From: Ponticaulis sp.
GTDB taxonomy: Bacteria; Pseudomonadota; Alphaproteobacteria; Caulobacterales; Hyphomonadaceae
Reading direction: 5' to 3'
Assembly: GCA_002699325.1 (NCBI GenBank)
Contig: PABS01000119.1
Location: 12,726 to 37,681 of the forward strand
DNA: 24,956 nucleotides
In this document: piece by piece, positions 15,236-22,038 of the stretch
Layout of the letters: every line of letters begins with the position of its first letter
Position numbering within the stretch: the first letter of the stretch is position 1
Position numbers and translations under genes: made by a program
The notes under the pieces: model-generated
Told to the model about the DNA's origin: nothing
What the model saw: the letters and a program-made list of their open reading frames with translations, nothing else
Database searches by the model: none

Positions 15236-15331
15236 TCTGGTTGCGACGCCATAACGCACATGAAATTTCCGTTAACCAACGCCGCTCAACCGTCGCGGCG
15301 CAAGCCAGATTCTGGGTTTAACCATACCATT

Positions 15332-15346
15332 TGGCACCGGCTTTGC
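15332..15346 (+). promoter_or_regulatory. Sigma-54 -24/-12 promoter of flagellin F5
   Basis: The sequence TGGCAC-CGGCT-TTGC is a perfect match to the sigma-54 consensus. It predicts a start near 15358, two bases before the first leader stem-loop. Confidence 0.88.
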
Positions 15347-15359
15347 CTTCTGAGTCACA

Positions 15360-15408
15360 GGGAAGAATCCCGAAGAGCAAAATGCTCATACAAGTGCCCG
15401 CTAAGGGC
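15360..15408 (+). promoter_or_regulatory. Three leader stem-loops of flagellin F5 mRNA
   Basis: GGGA-AGAA-TCCC (15360-15371) begins at the predicted 5' end. GAGCAAAATGCTC (15375-15387) follows after three bases and is identical to the second F2 hairpin. GCCC-GCTAA-GGGC (15396-15408) is a third. The first two reproduce the spacing of F2 and F3. Confidence 0.68.
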
Positions 15409-15433
15409 CGAATGACCAGAAAGGAATGCCAAA

Positions 15434-16258
15434 ATGGCGAGCGTGAATACAAACTACGGGGCTATGGTTGCCCTCCAACAGCTGAACAACACGAACTCTC
15501 AACTGGAGTCGGTTCAGTCCCGGATCAATACCGGTCTCAAGGTCGGTTCTGCAAAAGACAACGGCGCTATCTTTGCGATCGCTCAGGGCATGCGCTCTGA
15601 CGTAGCAGGCTTCGGTGTTGTCCAGGAATCACTCGACCGCGTTTCTTCTACTGTCGATGTCGGCATTGCTGCCGGTGAAGCAATCTCTGATCTTCTCATC
15701 GACATGAAAGAGAAAGCGCTTTCCGCTGCTGACAGCTCGCTGACCACCACTCAGCGCTCAGCGTTCAACGAAGACTTCAAAGCGCTTCGTGATCAGATCA
15801 CGACCATTGTCAGCAACGCTGAATTCAACGGTGTGAACCTGATCAACAACTCAACAGCGGGTATTGAGGCTCTGGCTTCTGCTGACGGTGGTTCAAGCAT
15901 CACAGTACAGGACGAGAACCTGTCTCTGGGTGGCGGCGTTATCACGCTGGCAGCCACGGCATCTCTGAGCTCTGCTGGTGTTGCTTCTGCGGCTGTTTCA
16001 ACAATTGAAACATCTCTGAACAACCTGAACCAGGCGCTCGCGCGTCTTGGTACGGCATCTAAGTCGCTCTCTGTGCACTCTGACTTCATCACGAAGCTCA
16101 ATGACGTGACAGAGAAAGGTATCGGCAACCTGGTCGATGCGGATCTGGCAAAAGAATCTGCGAAACTGCAGGCCCTGCAAACCAAGCAACAGCTTGGTGT
16201 ACAGGCTCTGTCTATCGCGAACTCTTCAGCTGGTATCGCATTGTCCTTCTTCCGTTAA
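15434..16258 (+). CDS. Flagellin F5 (short flagellin, D0/D1 only)
   Basis: This 274-residue flagellin starts MASVNTNYGAMVALQQLNNT and ends IANSSAGIALSFFR as F4 does. Its variable block (LAATASLSSAGVASAAV) matches F3. The ATG lies in GCCAAAATGGC, itself a small inverted repeat, with AAGGA upstream. It has a perfect sigma-54 promoter. Unlike F1-F4 it is not followed by a T-rich terminator: a hairpin at 16270-16299 and then flaG come 72 bases later, so flaG may be read from the F5 promoter. Confidence 0.95.
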   Translation: MASVNTNYGAMVALQQLNNTNSQLESVQSRINTGLKVGSAKDNGAIFAIAQGMRSDVAGFGVVQESLDRVSSTVDVGIAAGEAISDLLIDMKEKALSAADSSLTTTQRSAFNEDFKALRDQITTIVSNAEFNGVNLINNSTAGIEALASADGGSSITVQDENLSLGGGVITLAATASLSSAGVASAAVSTIETSLNNLNQALARLGTASKSLSVHSDFITKLNDVTEKGIGNLVDADLAKESAKLQALQTKQQLGVQALSIANSSAGIALSFFR

Positions 16259-16269
16259 AGGCAAGGGCG

Positions 16270-16299
16270 CGGGCTGGCGCATGAAAATGCGCTGGCCCG
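16270..16299 (+). other. Long hairpin between flagellin F5 and flaG
   Basis: A continuous 13-pair stem (CGGGCTGGCGCAT with ATGCGCTGGCCCG, two G-T pairs) closes a GAAA tetraloop. There is no T-run, so it may protect the 3' end of the flagellin message or partly stop transcription ahead of flaG. Confidence 0.6.
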
Positions 16300-16329
16300 T
16301 GTTCCCCCTGACGCGAAGGGAGACGGAAC

Positions 16330-16686
16330 ATGGCAGGAGATCTGAATCTACGACCCGTATCGCCAGCCTTCCCGCTGGAAGCGCAGGTCGATACCAAGCA
16401 AAAACGAGACGAGCCCCAATATCAGAAGCTCAGTGACTCGAGTTTTGAAAAAGCGGACAGTTCTGAAGAAAGACGTGCGGCATTAGAGAAAGCCATTGTC
16501 TCGGAGCGCAAAGAGCCGAGCGGCCGTCTGATTATCGAGCGCGATCAGGAAACCGGAAAGTACGTTCAAAAGGTGATCGATCCGAAGTCTGGCAAGGTTT
16601 TGAAACAGTGGCCAGAAGAGAAGTTTCTAGAGCTTGCACGCCAGATGGGTGAGGCGTATGGACTGCTTGTCGATCGGAATGTCTGA
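16330..16686 (+). CDS. flaG: FlaG-family flagellar protein
   Basis: The 118-residue protein has a disordered N-terminal half and a C-terminal FlaG core: GRLIIERDQETGKYVQKVID, then PKSGKVLKQWPEEKFLELAR. The order strand, strand, D..TGeVlrq.P.e, helix is that of the FlaG family, which affects flagellar filament length or export in other bacteria. The ATG is preceded by GGGAG. It follows F5 after 72 bases and precedes F6 by 119 bases, so it is probably expressed with the flagellins. It is not the archaeal or Caulobacter-locus protein sometimes given the same name. Confidence 0.8.
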   Translation: MAGDLNLRPVSPAFPLEAQVDTKQKRDEPQYQKLSDSSFEKADSSEERRAALEKAIVSERKEPSGRLIIERDQETGKYVQKVIDPKSGKVLKQWPEEKFLELARQMGEAYGLLVDRNV

Positions 16687-16702
16687 CAGCAGGCGAGGAA
16701 AC

Positions 16703-16719
16703 ACCGTTCGGTTTTTTTT
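16703..16719 (+). terminator. Weak terminator candidate after flaG
   Basis: A short inverted repeat (ACCG-TT-CGGT) runs into eight T residues. The stem is only three or four pairs with a very small loop, so termination would be partial and F6 could be reached by read-through. Confidence 0.3.
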
Positions 16720-16766
16720 GATATCGCCAACCTTTCCTTAACGATACGGGGCCAAAACTCCTCCGA

Positions 16767-16793
16767 GGCAGTAGTTATTAACGGTTTACTGCC
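16767..16793 (+). promoter_or_regulatory. Inverted repeat immediately upstream of the F6 ribosome site
   Basis: GGCAGTA and TACTGCC form a perfect seven-pair dyad around a 13-base centre, ending just before GGGAG of F6. It could be an operator or a leader hairpin near the ribosome site. It is unlike the small AAAA-loop hairpins of F1-F5, and no sigma-54 promoter is visible here. Confidence 0.5.
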
Positions 16794-16805
16794 GGGAGAT
16801 GTTAA

Positions 16806-17642
16806 ATGGTTTCGAGTATTCATACGAATGCGGCCGCCATGAGTGCGCTGCAACAGCTTGCGAGAACCAATTCCGAGTTGGAGACGACCCAGGGGCGGAT
16901 TTCCACAGGGTATAAGGTAGCTGGTGCTCGGGACGATTCATCGGTTTTTGCGGTTGCACAGAACATGCGCGGGGACATCTCAGCGCTCACCTCAGTTCAG
17001 ACCAGTCTCAACAGGGCAAACTCCATCACAGATGTGGCGCTTGCCGGTGGCGAGGCGATTTCAGACCTTCTCGTACAGATGCGCGCCGTCGCTGTGGCTG
17101 CGACTGACCCATCAATCGATGGTGTTGCGCGCGCAGCTTATAATAATGATTTCAGGTCTTTCCTTGAGCAAATCGCGACAATCGTAAACGAAGCCGAATT
17201 CGATGGTGCGAATCTCATCAACGGATCACTGACCAATGGTATTGCGTTCCTAGCAGATGCTGATGCGACGTCAGCGCTGACGGTTGATACTGAAAACATG
17301 TCGCTCAGCGGCTCTATCGTCACATTGGCAACAACCGCCAGCCTCGGCACCACCACTCAGGCTTCTGCTGTGGTTGGCGCGCTCAGCGCGAGCCTCGACA
17401 ATGTGAACGCCGCGCTCGGTCGCCTCGGCGCAAAGGCAAATCGTCTCGACACACATGCCGGTTTTGTTCAAAAACTCGCAGATAGTCTGACCTCCGGTGT
17501 CGGTAATCTGGTTGATGCCGATCTCTCTAAGGAGAGCGCGAGATTGCAAGCCTTGCAGGTCAAACAACAGCTTGGTGTTCAGGCGCTCTCAATTGCGAAC
17601 CAGAACCCTCAGACGATCCTTTCGCTCTTCCAGGGCGGCTAG
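16806..17642 (+). CDS. Flagellin F6 (divergent short flagellin)
   Basis: This 278-residue flagellin (MVSSIHTNAAAMSALQQLAR, then ISTGYKVAGARDDSSVFAVA) keeps the D0/D1 ends but differs at many positions from F1-F5. It ends NQNPQTILSLFQGG, close to F1. Its ATG has GGGAG about seven bases upstream. It lacks the -24/-12 promoter, CCGGCAA sites and tandem leader hairpins, so its expression timing may differ; reading from flaG or from an unseen promoter is possible. It may be the counterpart of fljJ-type minor flagellins, but that is inference. Confidence 0.93.
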   Translation: MVSSIHTNAAAMSALQQLARTNSELETTQGRISTGYKVAGARDDSSVFAVAQNMRGDISALTSVQTSLNRANSITDVALAGGEAISDLLVQMRAVAVAATDPSIDGVARAAYNNDFRSFLEQIATIVNEAEFDGANLINGSLTNGIAFLADADATSALTVDTENMSLSGSIVTLATTASLGTTTQASAVVGALSASLDNVNAALGRLGAKANRLDTHAGFVQKLADSLTSGVGNLVDADLSKESARLQALQVKQQLGVQALSIANQNPQTILSLFQGG

Positions 17643-17651
17643 GATCGACGC

Positions 17652-19481
17652 TCACAAGTTTTGGCGATTACGGATCTGGTCTTCCCTAGTCGCTTTACTG
17701 GACCCGGAGTTCTGCTCCGGGTCTTTTTTTTCACTCTCTGCTTCGGGATCCGCCGAATGATATTCCTCATCGCGCTCCGTTGCGATCAGGGTGCGGACCG
17801 TTTCGGTATCGTAACCAAAGCGATACAGAGCTTGTCCGGCCAATTGCAGCCCTGTTTCAACCACCTCGGGAACGACATAATCAGCGCCCGCCGCCTCCAA
17901 TGCCGCGGCGTGGCCCGAATCATGTGCGCGCGCCAGTATGGGAATATCCGGACGCAGTGAGCGAACGGACTTGACCATGGTTTCCACGATTGCGGGATTA
18001 TCGACCGTCACAATGAAGGCTGCCGCCCCATCCAAACCGGCAGATATCAGGATTTCTGGGCGGGAGGCGTCTCCCAGATAAGCGCGCAGGCCAGTTTGGC
18101 GCGCGTTGCTGACCAGTTTGGGGTTACGGTCAAGGGCAACAACCTCTGCGCCTTCGGACGTCAGAACGCGAGCAAGGACAGTGCCGACCCGACCAAATCC
18201 AGCGAGAAGAATGTGCCCGCTCTTTAAAGAAAAATCCTCATCCACCTCGCTCACAGGTGTCTGCACCGCTACTTTGTTGCGTCGACTCAGATAGCGGCCA
18301 AGATTGGCCATACCGGGGGTAATGAACATGGAAATGCCAGCGACTGCGGTTAGCAGCGCGGCGATATTGGGCGGAAGGATACCCGTTGCACTGGCCGCTG
18401 CGGTGACAACAAATGCGAATTCACCCGCAGGAGCGAGATAGAATGCTGTCTCCAGAGCAATCTGTTTGTTTCCCGTCATCAGTCGGGCCGCGAGATAGCC
18501 CGCAGCAAGCTTCACCGTCAGAAGCAGTAGAATGCCAATGGCAATCATGTCGGGACGGGCAATAATGGCAGGAAGATCGAGCCCCATGCCCACGGTCATG
18601 AAGAATAGCCCCAGTAGAATGCCCTTAAAGGGCTCAAGATCGACTTCTGTCTGATGCTTGAACTCGGTTTCACCGAGTAGAAGGCCAGCCAGAAATGCGC
18701 CCAGGGCAAGGGACAGATCGGCGCTGGCGGTGATGGCTGAGGCGCCAACAAGTGTCAGCAAAGTCAGCGCCATCATGAAGTCACGGCCACCCGCAGCGGC
18801 AACCATTCGAAACACGCGGCGCAAGACGAAGCGGCCAATCAGGAAGATCACTGCAATCGCAATGACGCCCTGAATGAGCGCGCCAAGCAGGACGCCTGTC
18901 AGGCTTTCACCTGCCTCAATATCTACAAGACCGACAAAAATCAGGATCGGCGCGACCAGAATGTCCTGAAAGAGAAGGATGCCAAACGTCGTCTGCCCCA
19001 CGGGGCGCGTTGCATCCTTATTCTCGACCAGCAGCTGCATGACAATGGCGGTGGAGGAGAGGGCGAGGGCAAGGCCACATATGATCGCGAAGATGGGGTC
19101 AGGATTTAAAAGCCAGGCAAAACCGGCAATGCCGACGGCGCTGAGTCCGGCCTGAATGCCCCCTGCGCCGAAGACAATCTTGCGCAGCCCCCAGAGCTTT
19201 TCGAAAGAGAATTCGAGTCCAAGTAAAAATAGAAGGAAGAGAACGCCAAGTTCAGCGAAGGGCGCAGCGGCTCCCGGATCAGAAATCGAAATGAACTCCA
19301 GTATCGGGAACTCGTCACTCAAAGCGCCGAGGGCGAATGGGCCGAGCGCGATACCTGAGAGCATGAAGCCGACAATGGCGGGGAGCTTCAGAAATCGGAA
19401 GAAAGGAACGGCAACACCAGCGGCGAACAGGAACACAAGCGTGTCCTTGATGAGAATTTCCTGCCCGTGTCCTGCTGCCAT
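17652..19481 (-). CDS. CPA2-family monovalent cation:proton antiporter with RCK (TrkA-N) domain
   Basis: The 609-residue protein has about twelve hydrophobic segments over residues 12-395, including LGVLFLLFLLGLEFSFEKLW and GILLFQDILVAPILI typical of KefB/KefC/YbaL transporters. Then comes a Rossmann RCK domain with GHILLAGFGRVG (422-433) and the acidic strand end VVALDRNP (447-454). It probably exchanges K+ or Na+ for protons at the inner membrane and is gated by nucleotide binding. The tail (565-609) is polar and low in conservation. The ATG at 19481 is plausible although the ribosome site is weak. It converges with F6 and contains that gene's terminator. Confidence 0.9.
   Translation of the reverse strand: MAAGHGQEILIKDTLVFLFAAGVAVPFFRFLKLPAIVGFMLSGIALGPFALGALSDEFPILEFISISDPGAAAPFAELGVLFLLFLLGLEFSFEKLWGLRKIVFGAGGIQAGLSAVGIAGFAWLLNPDPIFAIICGLALALSSTAIVMQLLVENKDATRPVGQTTFGILLFQDILVAPILIFVGLVDIEAGESLTGVLLGALIQGVIAIAVIFLIGRFVLRRVFRMVAAAGGRDFMMALTLLTLVGASAITASADLSLALGAFLAGLLLGETEFKHQTEVDLEPFKGILLGLFFMTVGMGLDLPAIIARPDMIAIGILLLLTVKLAAGYLAARLMTGNKQIALETAFYLAPAGEFAFVVTAAASATGILPPNIAALLTAVAGISMFITPGMANLGRYLSRRNKVAVQTPVSEVDEDFSLKSGHILLAGFGRVGTVLARVLTSEGAEVVALDRNPKLVSNARQTGLRAYLGDASRPEILISAGLDGAAAFIVTVDNPAIVETMVKSVRSLRPDIPILARAHDSGHAAALEAAGADYVVPEVVETGLQLAGQALYRFGYDTETVRTLIATERDEEYHSADPEAESEKKDPEQNSGSSKATREDQIRNRQNL
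17701..17731 (+). terminator. Intrinsic terminator of flagellin F6, inside the 3' end of the antiporter gene
   Basis: A nine-pair stem GACCCGGAG/CTCCGGGTC with loop TTCTG is followed by eight T residues. It lies inside the last 27 codons of the convergent antiporter gene, where it encodes the polar tail around DPEQNSG. Confidence 0.88.
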
Positions 19482-19587
19482 CTCTGCTTATTCCCCTGTC
19501 TGCGCATAGCTTAGCTCAGGTCTCTCCGAGATTTAAGCAGAAGTGAAGGCCGGAGCGGTTCTGACGCGCTCCGGCCATTCTGAGAGG

Positions 19588-20016
19588 CTATTCTGGCGCA
19601 GGATATATCATTGGGAGTGTCAGGTCGGCACCGTCTTTTGTGACTTTGAAGCTGACTTGATCGAAGGTTGGCTCACCGCGGAGGCTGGATGCATTCACCA
19701 TCGTCCATCCTTCCTGAGGCATTCCGTTTTCTGCCATGGCCATCTGGTGATCCATATTTTCATCATGGAGGACGGACACAGAGTATTCGCCCGGAGGCAC
19801 GTCGAACGTCACTTTATGTGTGCCAGCTTCTGGATTCTGGATAATTTCTCCAGCGATGCCCGCATTTTGCATAAACTGATCCTGGGTTTGAAGTCCGACC
19901 AGAAACTGACCGCCTCTGGCTTGAACGCCTGAAATCTCGAGGGTTACGGGAGCCGCATAAGACGCTGCACCGCAAAGTGTGCCGAGGGTGAGGGCGGCAA
20001 AAAGTGTGTGTTTCAT
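19588..20016 (-). CDS. Secreted DUF2141 protein
   Basis: The 142-residue protein has a signal peptide (MKHTLFAALTLGTLCGAASY) and a DUF2141 domain: GVQARGGQFLVGLQTQDQFM, the GEYSVSVLHDENMDHQM block, and a final strand region. DUF2141 proteins are small secreted beta-sandwich proteins of unknown role. The frame is open to 20097, but the ATG at 20016 starts the signal peptide and has AAGGA five bases upstream. Directly upstream lies the double palindrome at 20036-20089, so it is probably repressed or activated by a local regulator that is not encoded in this window. Confidence 0.85.
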   Translation of the reverse strand: MKHTLFAALTLGTLCGAASYAAPVTLEISGVQARGGQFLVGLQTQDQFMQNAGIAGEIIQNPEAGTHKVTFDVPPGEYSVSVLHDENMDHQMAMAENGMPQEGWTMVNASSLRGEPTFDQVSFKVTKDGADLTLPMIYPAPE

Positions 20017-20035
20017 AATCTTTCCTTTTCTCTGA

Positions 20036-20089
20036 CAAACAACTTTGAAAATCAAAGTGTATATAAACTTTGAAACACAAAGTTGTTTG
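20036..20089 (-). promoter_or_regulatory. Double palindromic operator in the DUF2141 promoter
   Basis: ACTTTGAAAATCAAAGT (20042-20058) and ACTTTGAAACACAAAGT (20067-20083) are two 17 bp dyads whose centres are 25 bp apart. The outer arms, CAAACAACTTTG (20036-20047) and CAAAGTTGTTTG (20078-20089), form a perfect 12 bp inverted repeat. An AT-rich TATATAA between the dyads may be the -10 region. The layout suggests a dimeric regulator bound to two operators; I do not recognise the family. Confidence 0.75.
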
Positions 20090-20162
20090 CTGGTCAACGG
20101 GGAAGGAGTCTCGCAGTCAGTGCTGAGTGAATTGGCGCTTGATTTTCGGGGCAGAACGCGTC

Positions 20163-20819
20163 ATGGCGGCCCGCATGAGTGCCGAACTGATTTCTCTTTT
20201 CTCAGCGACGTTTGTAACGTTCTTTGTGCTGATCGATGCGCTTGGCGTTGCGCCCGTATTCGCTGCGATGACAGCGCCGGGTGGGGCGGCCTATGCGCGG
20301 AAGATGGCCATCAAATCAGTCTTTGTGGCCACGCTGATTGTCTTTGCATTTGCGATCGGCGGTGCGTGGCTGCTTGAGAAAATGCACATTTCGCTGGATG
20401 CCTTCCGGGCTGCTGGCGGGGCGCTTCTGTTCCTTATCGCCATCGATATGGTGTTCGAGAAACGAACAGAACGGCGCGAACAGCGTGCGGAAGATTACAT
20501 GGACGAACATACGACCATGGACGACATTTCAGTCTTTCCGCTGGGTATTCCCATGTTGGCTGGTCCGGGCACAATCGCGACCGCCATGCTCTATATGGGG
20601 AATTCAGACGGGAACCTGGCCGAGCAAGGCATTGTTCTGGCCGCGCTCGGCGTCAACATGGTGCTGACTTTGCTGATCTTCCTGGTCGCAGGACCCCTCA
20701 TCCGCTTTATGGGTGACAGCGTTGCCGGTGCGCTGACAAGGATTTTGGGTGTCATCCTTGCTGCGCTCTCCATTCAGCTTCTGATCGACGGCATCAAAGG
20801 CGCATTTAATCTCGGCTAG
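20163..20819 (+). CDS. MarC-family integral membrane protein
   Basis: The 218-residue protein has six hydrophobic segments and the MarC-family pattern: FVTFFVLIDALGVAPVFAAM near the start, FRAAGGALLFLIAIDMVF in the third segment, and FPLGIPMLAGPGTIATAMLY in the middle. The function of MarC proteins is unsettled; the old link to antibiotic resistance was not confirmed. ATG codons at 20163 and 20175 and a GTG at 20127 are all possible starts, and none has a strong ribosome site. Its TAG stop overlaps the stop of convergent pseB within a shared CTAG. Confidence 0.88.
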   Translation: MAARMSAELISLFSATFVTFFVLIDALGVAPVFAAMTAPGGAAYARKMAIKSVFVATLIVFAFAIGGAWLLEKMHISLDAFRAAGGALLFLIAIDMVFEKRTERREQRAEDYMDEHTTMDDISVFPLGIPMLAGPGTIATAMLYMGNSDGNLAEQGIVLAALGVNMVLTLLIFLVAGPLIRFMGDSVAGALTRILGVILAALSIQLLIDGIKGAFNLG

Positions 20820-21937
20820 GCCGATTTGTTCAGCATTTCTCGCGCTGCAGCTGGCAGATCTTCCTGCGTAAACTCCGGGAAAGCTGCAATCAGCATGGCC
20901 AGGAGCCCGCGTGCATCCAGGCGCTCCGGGTTCCGGTTTGAAGCGTAGTAGAAGCCCTCTTCCACTGTTTTTGCGCCCTGGTCGAGCCAGGCTGTCATCA
21001 GCTTTTCGTCGAGTGCCGGCAGAATAGCGAAACGGTCAGCGATCTCGATCGTTGAGCGACCATCATCTTCGGCCACCATGGTTTCGTGAAGTTTTTCGCC
21101 CGGACGAATGCCAACGATCTTGTGCGGCAGGTGAGGGGCGACAGAGCGCGCCAGGTCCACAACAGTGGTCGATGGAATTTTCGGCACGAAAATCTCACCG
21201 CCATGCATGAGTTCAAGGCTGGAGAGAACAAAGTTCACGCCTTGCTCCAGTGTGATCCAGAAACGTGTCATGCGCTCATCAGTGATTGGCAGGTGATCTG
21301 CGCCATCTGCGACCAGCTTACGGAAGAACGGAACAACCGAGCCACGTGATCCCACGACATTGCCGTAGCGCACGACAGAAAAACGACATCCTTCTCGGCC
21401 GGACAGATTGTTCGCGGCGCAGAAAATTTTGTCCGACGCCAATTTCGTCGCGCCGTAGAGATTGATCGGGCTTGCAGCCTTGTCGGTCGAAAGCGCGACC
21501 ACGCGCTTCACGCCGGTGCGGATGCATGCGTTCACAACGTTTTCAGCGCCCATGATATTGGTTTTGACGCATTCCATCGGGTTATATTCCGCAATGGGGA
21601 CGTGCTTCAGCGCCGCAGCGTGAATGACGTAGTCAATGTCTCGCATCGCCATTTCCAGCCGCGCCTGGTCCCGTACGTCGCCGATGAAATACCGCAGAAA
21701 CTCGTGATCCTTGGTCGGAAATTCCTGCGCCATCTCATACTGTTTGAGCTCATCGCGTGAGAAAATGACCAGCCGGCGCGGTGTCCAGTTTTCCGTGATG
21801 GTACGGACCAGCTGCTTACCAAACGAACCTGTGCCGCCGGTAATCAGAATGCTTGCGCCATTAAGATTCGGAAATGGTGTGTCGAAGCCTCGGCTGGAGC
21901 CGGGCAGGGAAAACTCAGTATCAGACGCGAGACTCAT
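20816..21937 (-). CDS. pseB: PseB-type UDP-GlcNAc 4,6-dehydratase (inverting), first step to pseudaminic acid
   Basis: The 373-residue protein is an extended SDR: ILITGGTGSFGKQLV (30-44) binds NADP, IHAAALKHVPIAEYNP (105-120) and STDKAASPINLYGATKLASD (150-169) carry the Asp/Lys and Tyr161-Lys165 active site of PseB/FlaA1 enzymes. It converts UDP-GlcNAc to the 4-keto-L-altro sugar that starts pseudaminic acid synthesis; in Caulobacter the homologue is FlmA. I chose the ATG at 21937 (AAGG nine bases upstream); an in-frame ATG at 21979 lacks one. About 24 residues precede the Rossmann core, more than usual. It is divergent from the glycosyltransferase gene. Confidence 0.88.
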   Translation of the reverse strand: MSLASDTEFSLPGSSRGFDTPFPNLNGASILITGGTGSFGKQLVRTITENWTPRRLVIFSRDELKQYEMAQEFPTKDHEFLRYFIGDVRDQARLEMAMRDIDYVIHAAALKHVPIAEYNPMECVKTNIMGAENVVNACIRTGVKRVVALSTDKAASPINLYGATKLASDKIFCAANNLSGREGCRFSVVRYGNVVGSRGSVVPFFRKLVADGADHLPITDERMTRFWITLEQGVNFVLSSLELMHGGEIFVPKIPSTTVVDLARSVAPHLPHKIVGIRPGEKLHETMVAEDDGRSTIEIADRFAILPALDEKLMTAWLDQGAKTVEEGFYYASNRNPERLDARGLLAMLIAAFPEFTQEDLPAAAREMLNKSA

Positions 21938-22038
21938 ATCCTGAAGCCTTTTAATTCCGATGAAATTCAACGTTTCCATTAAAGTTATACCGGGTTTGCT
22001 TTACCAATCCTTAGCGCCTGACCGCTTTAATCCATTGT

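Noticed and set aside
15007..15279. A 90-residue minus-strand frame between F4 and F5
   Set aside because: It runs through the F4 terminator and the F5 upstream sites, is very rich in Arg, Lys and Pro near its end, and matches no family I know.
9801..15408. CsrA-type control of the flagellin leaders
   Set aside because: The loops are A-rich and lack the GGA loop motif expected for CsrA, and flbT-flaF is present instead of a csrA-fliW pair.
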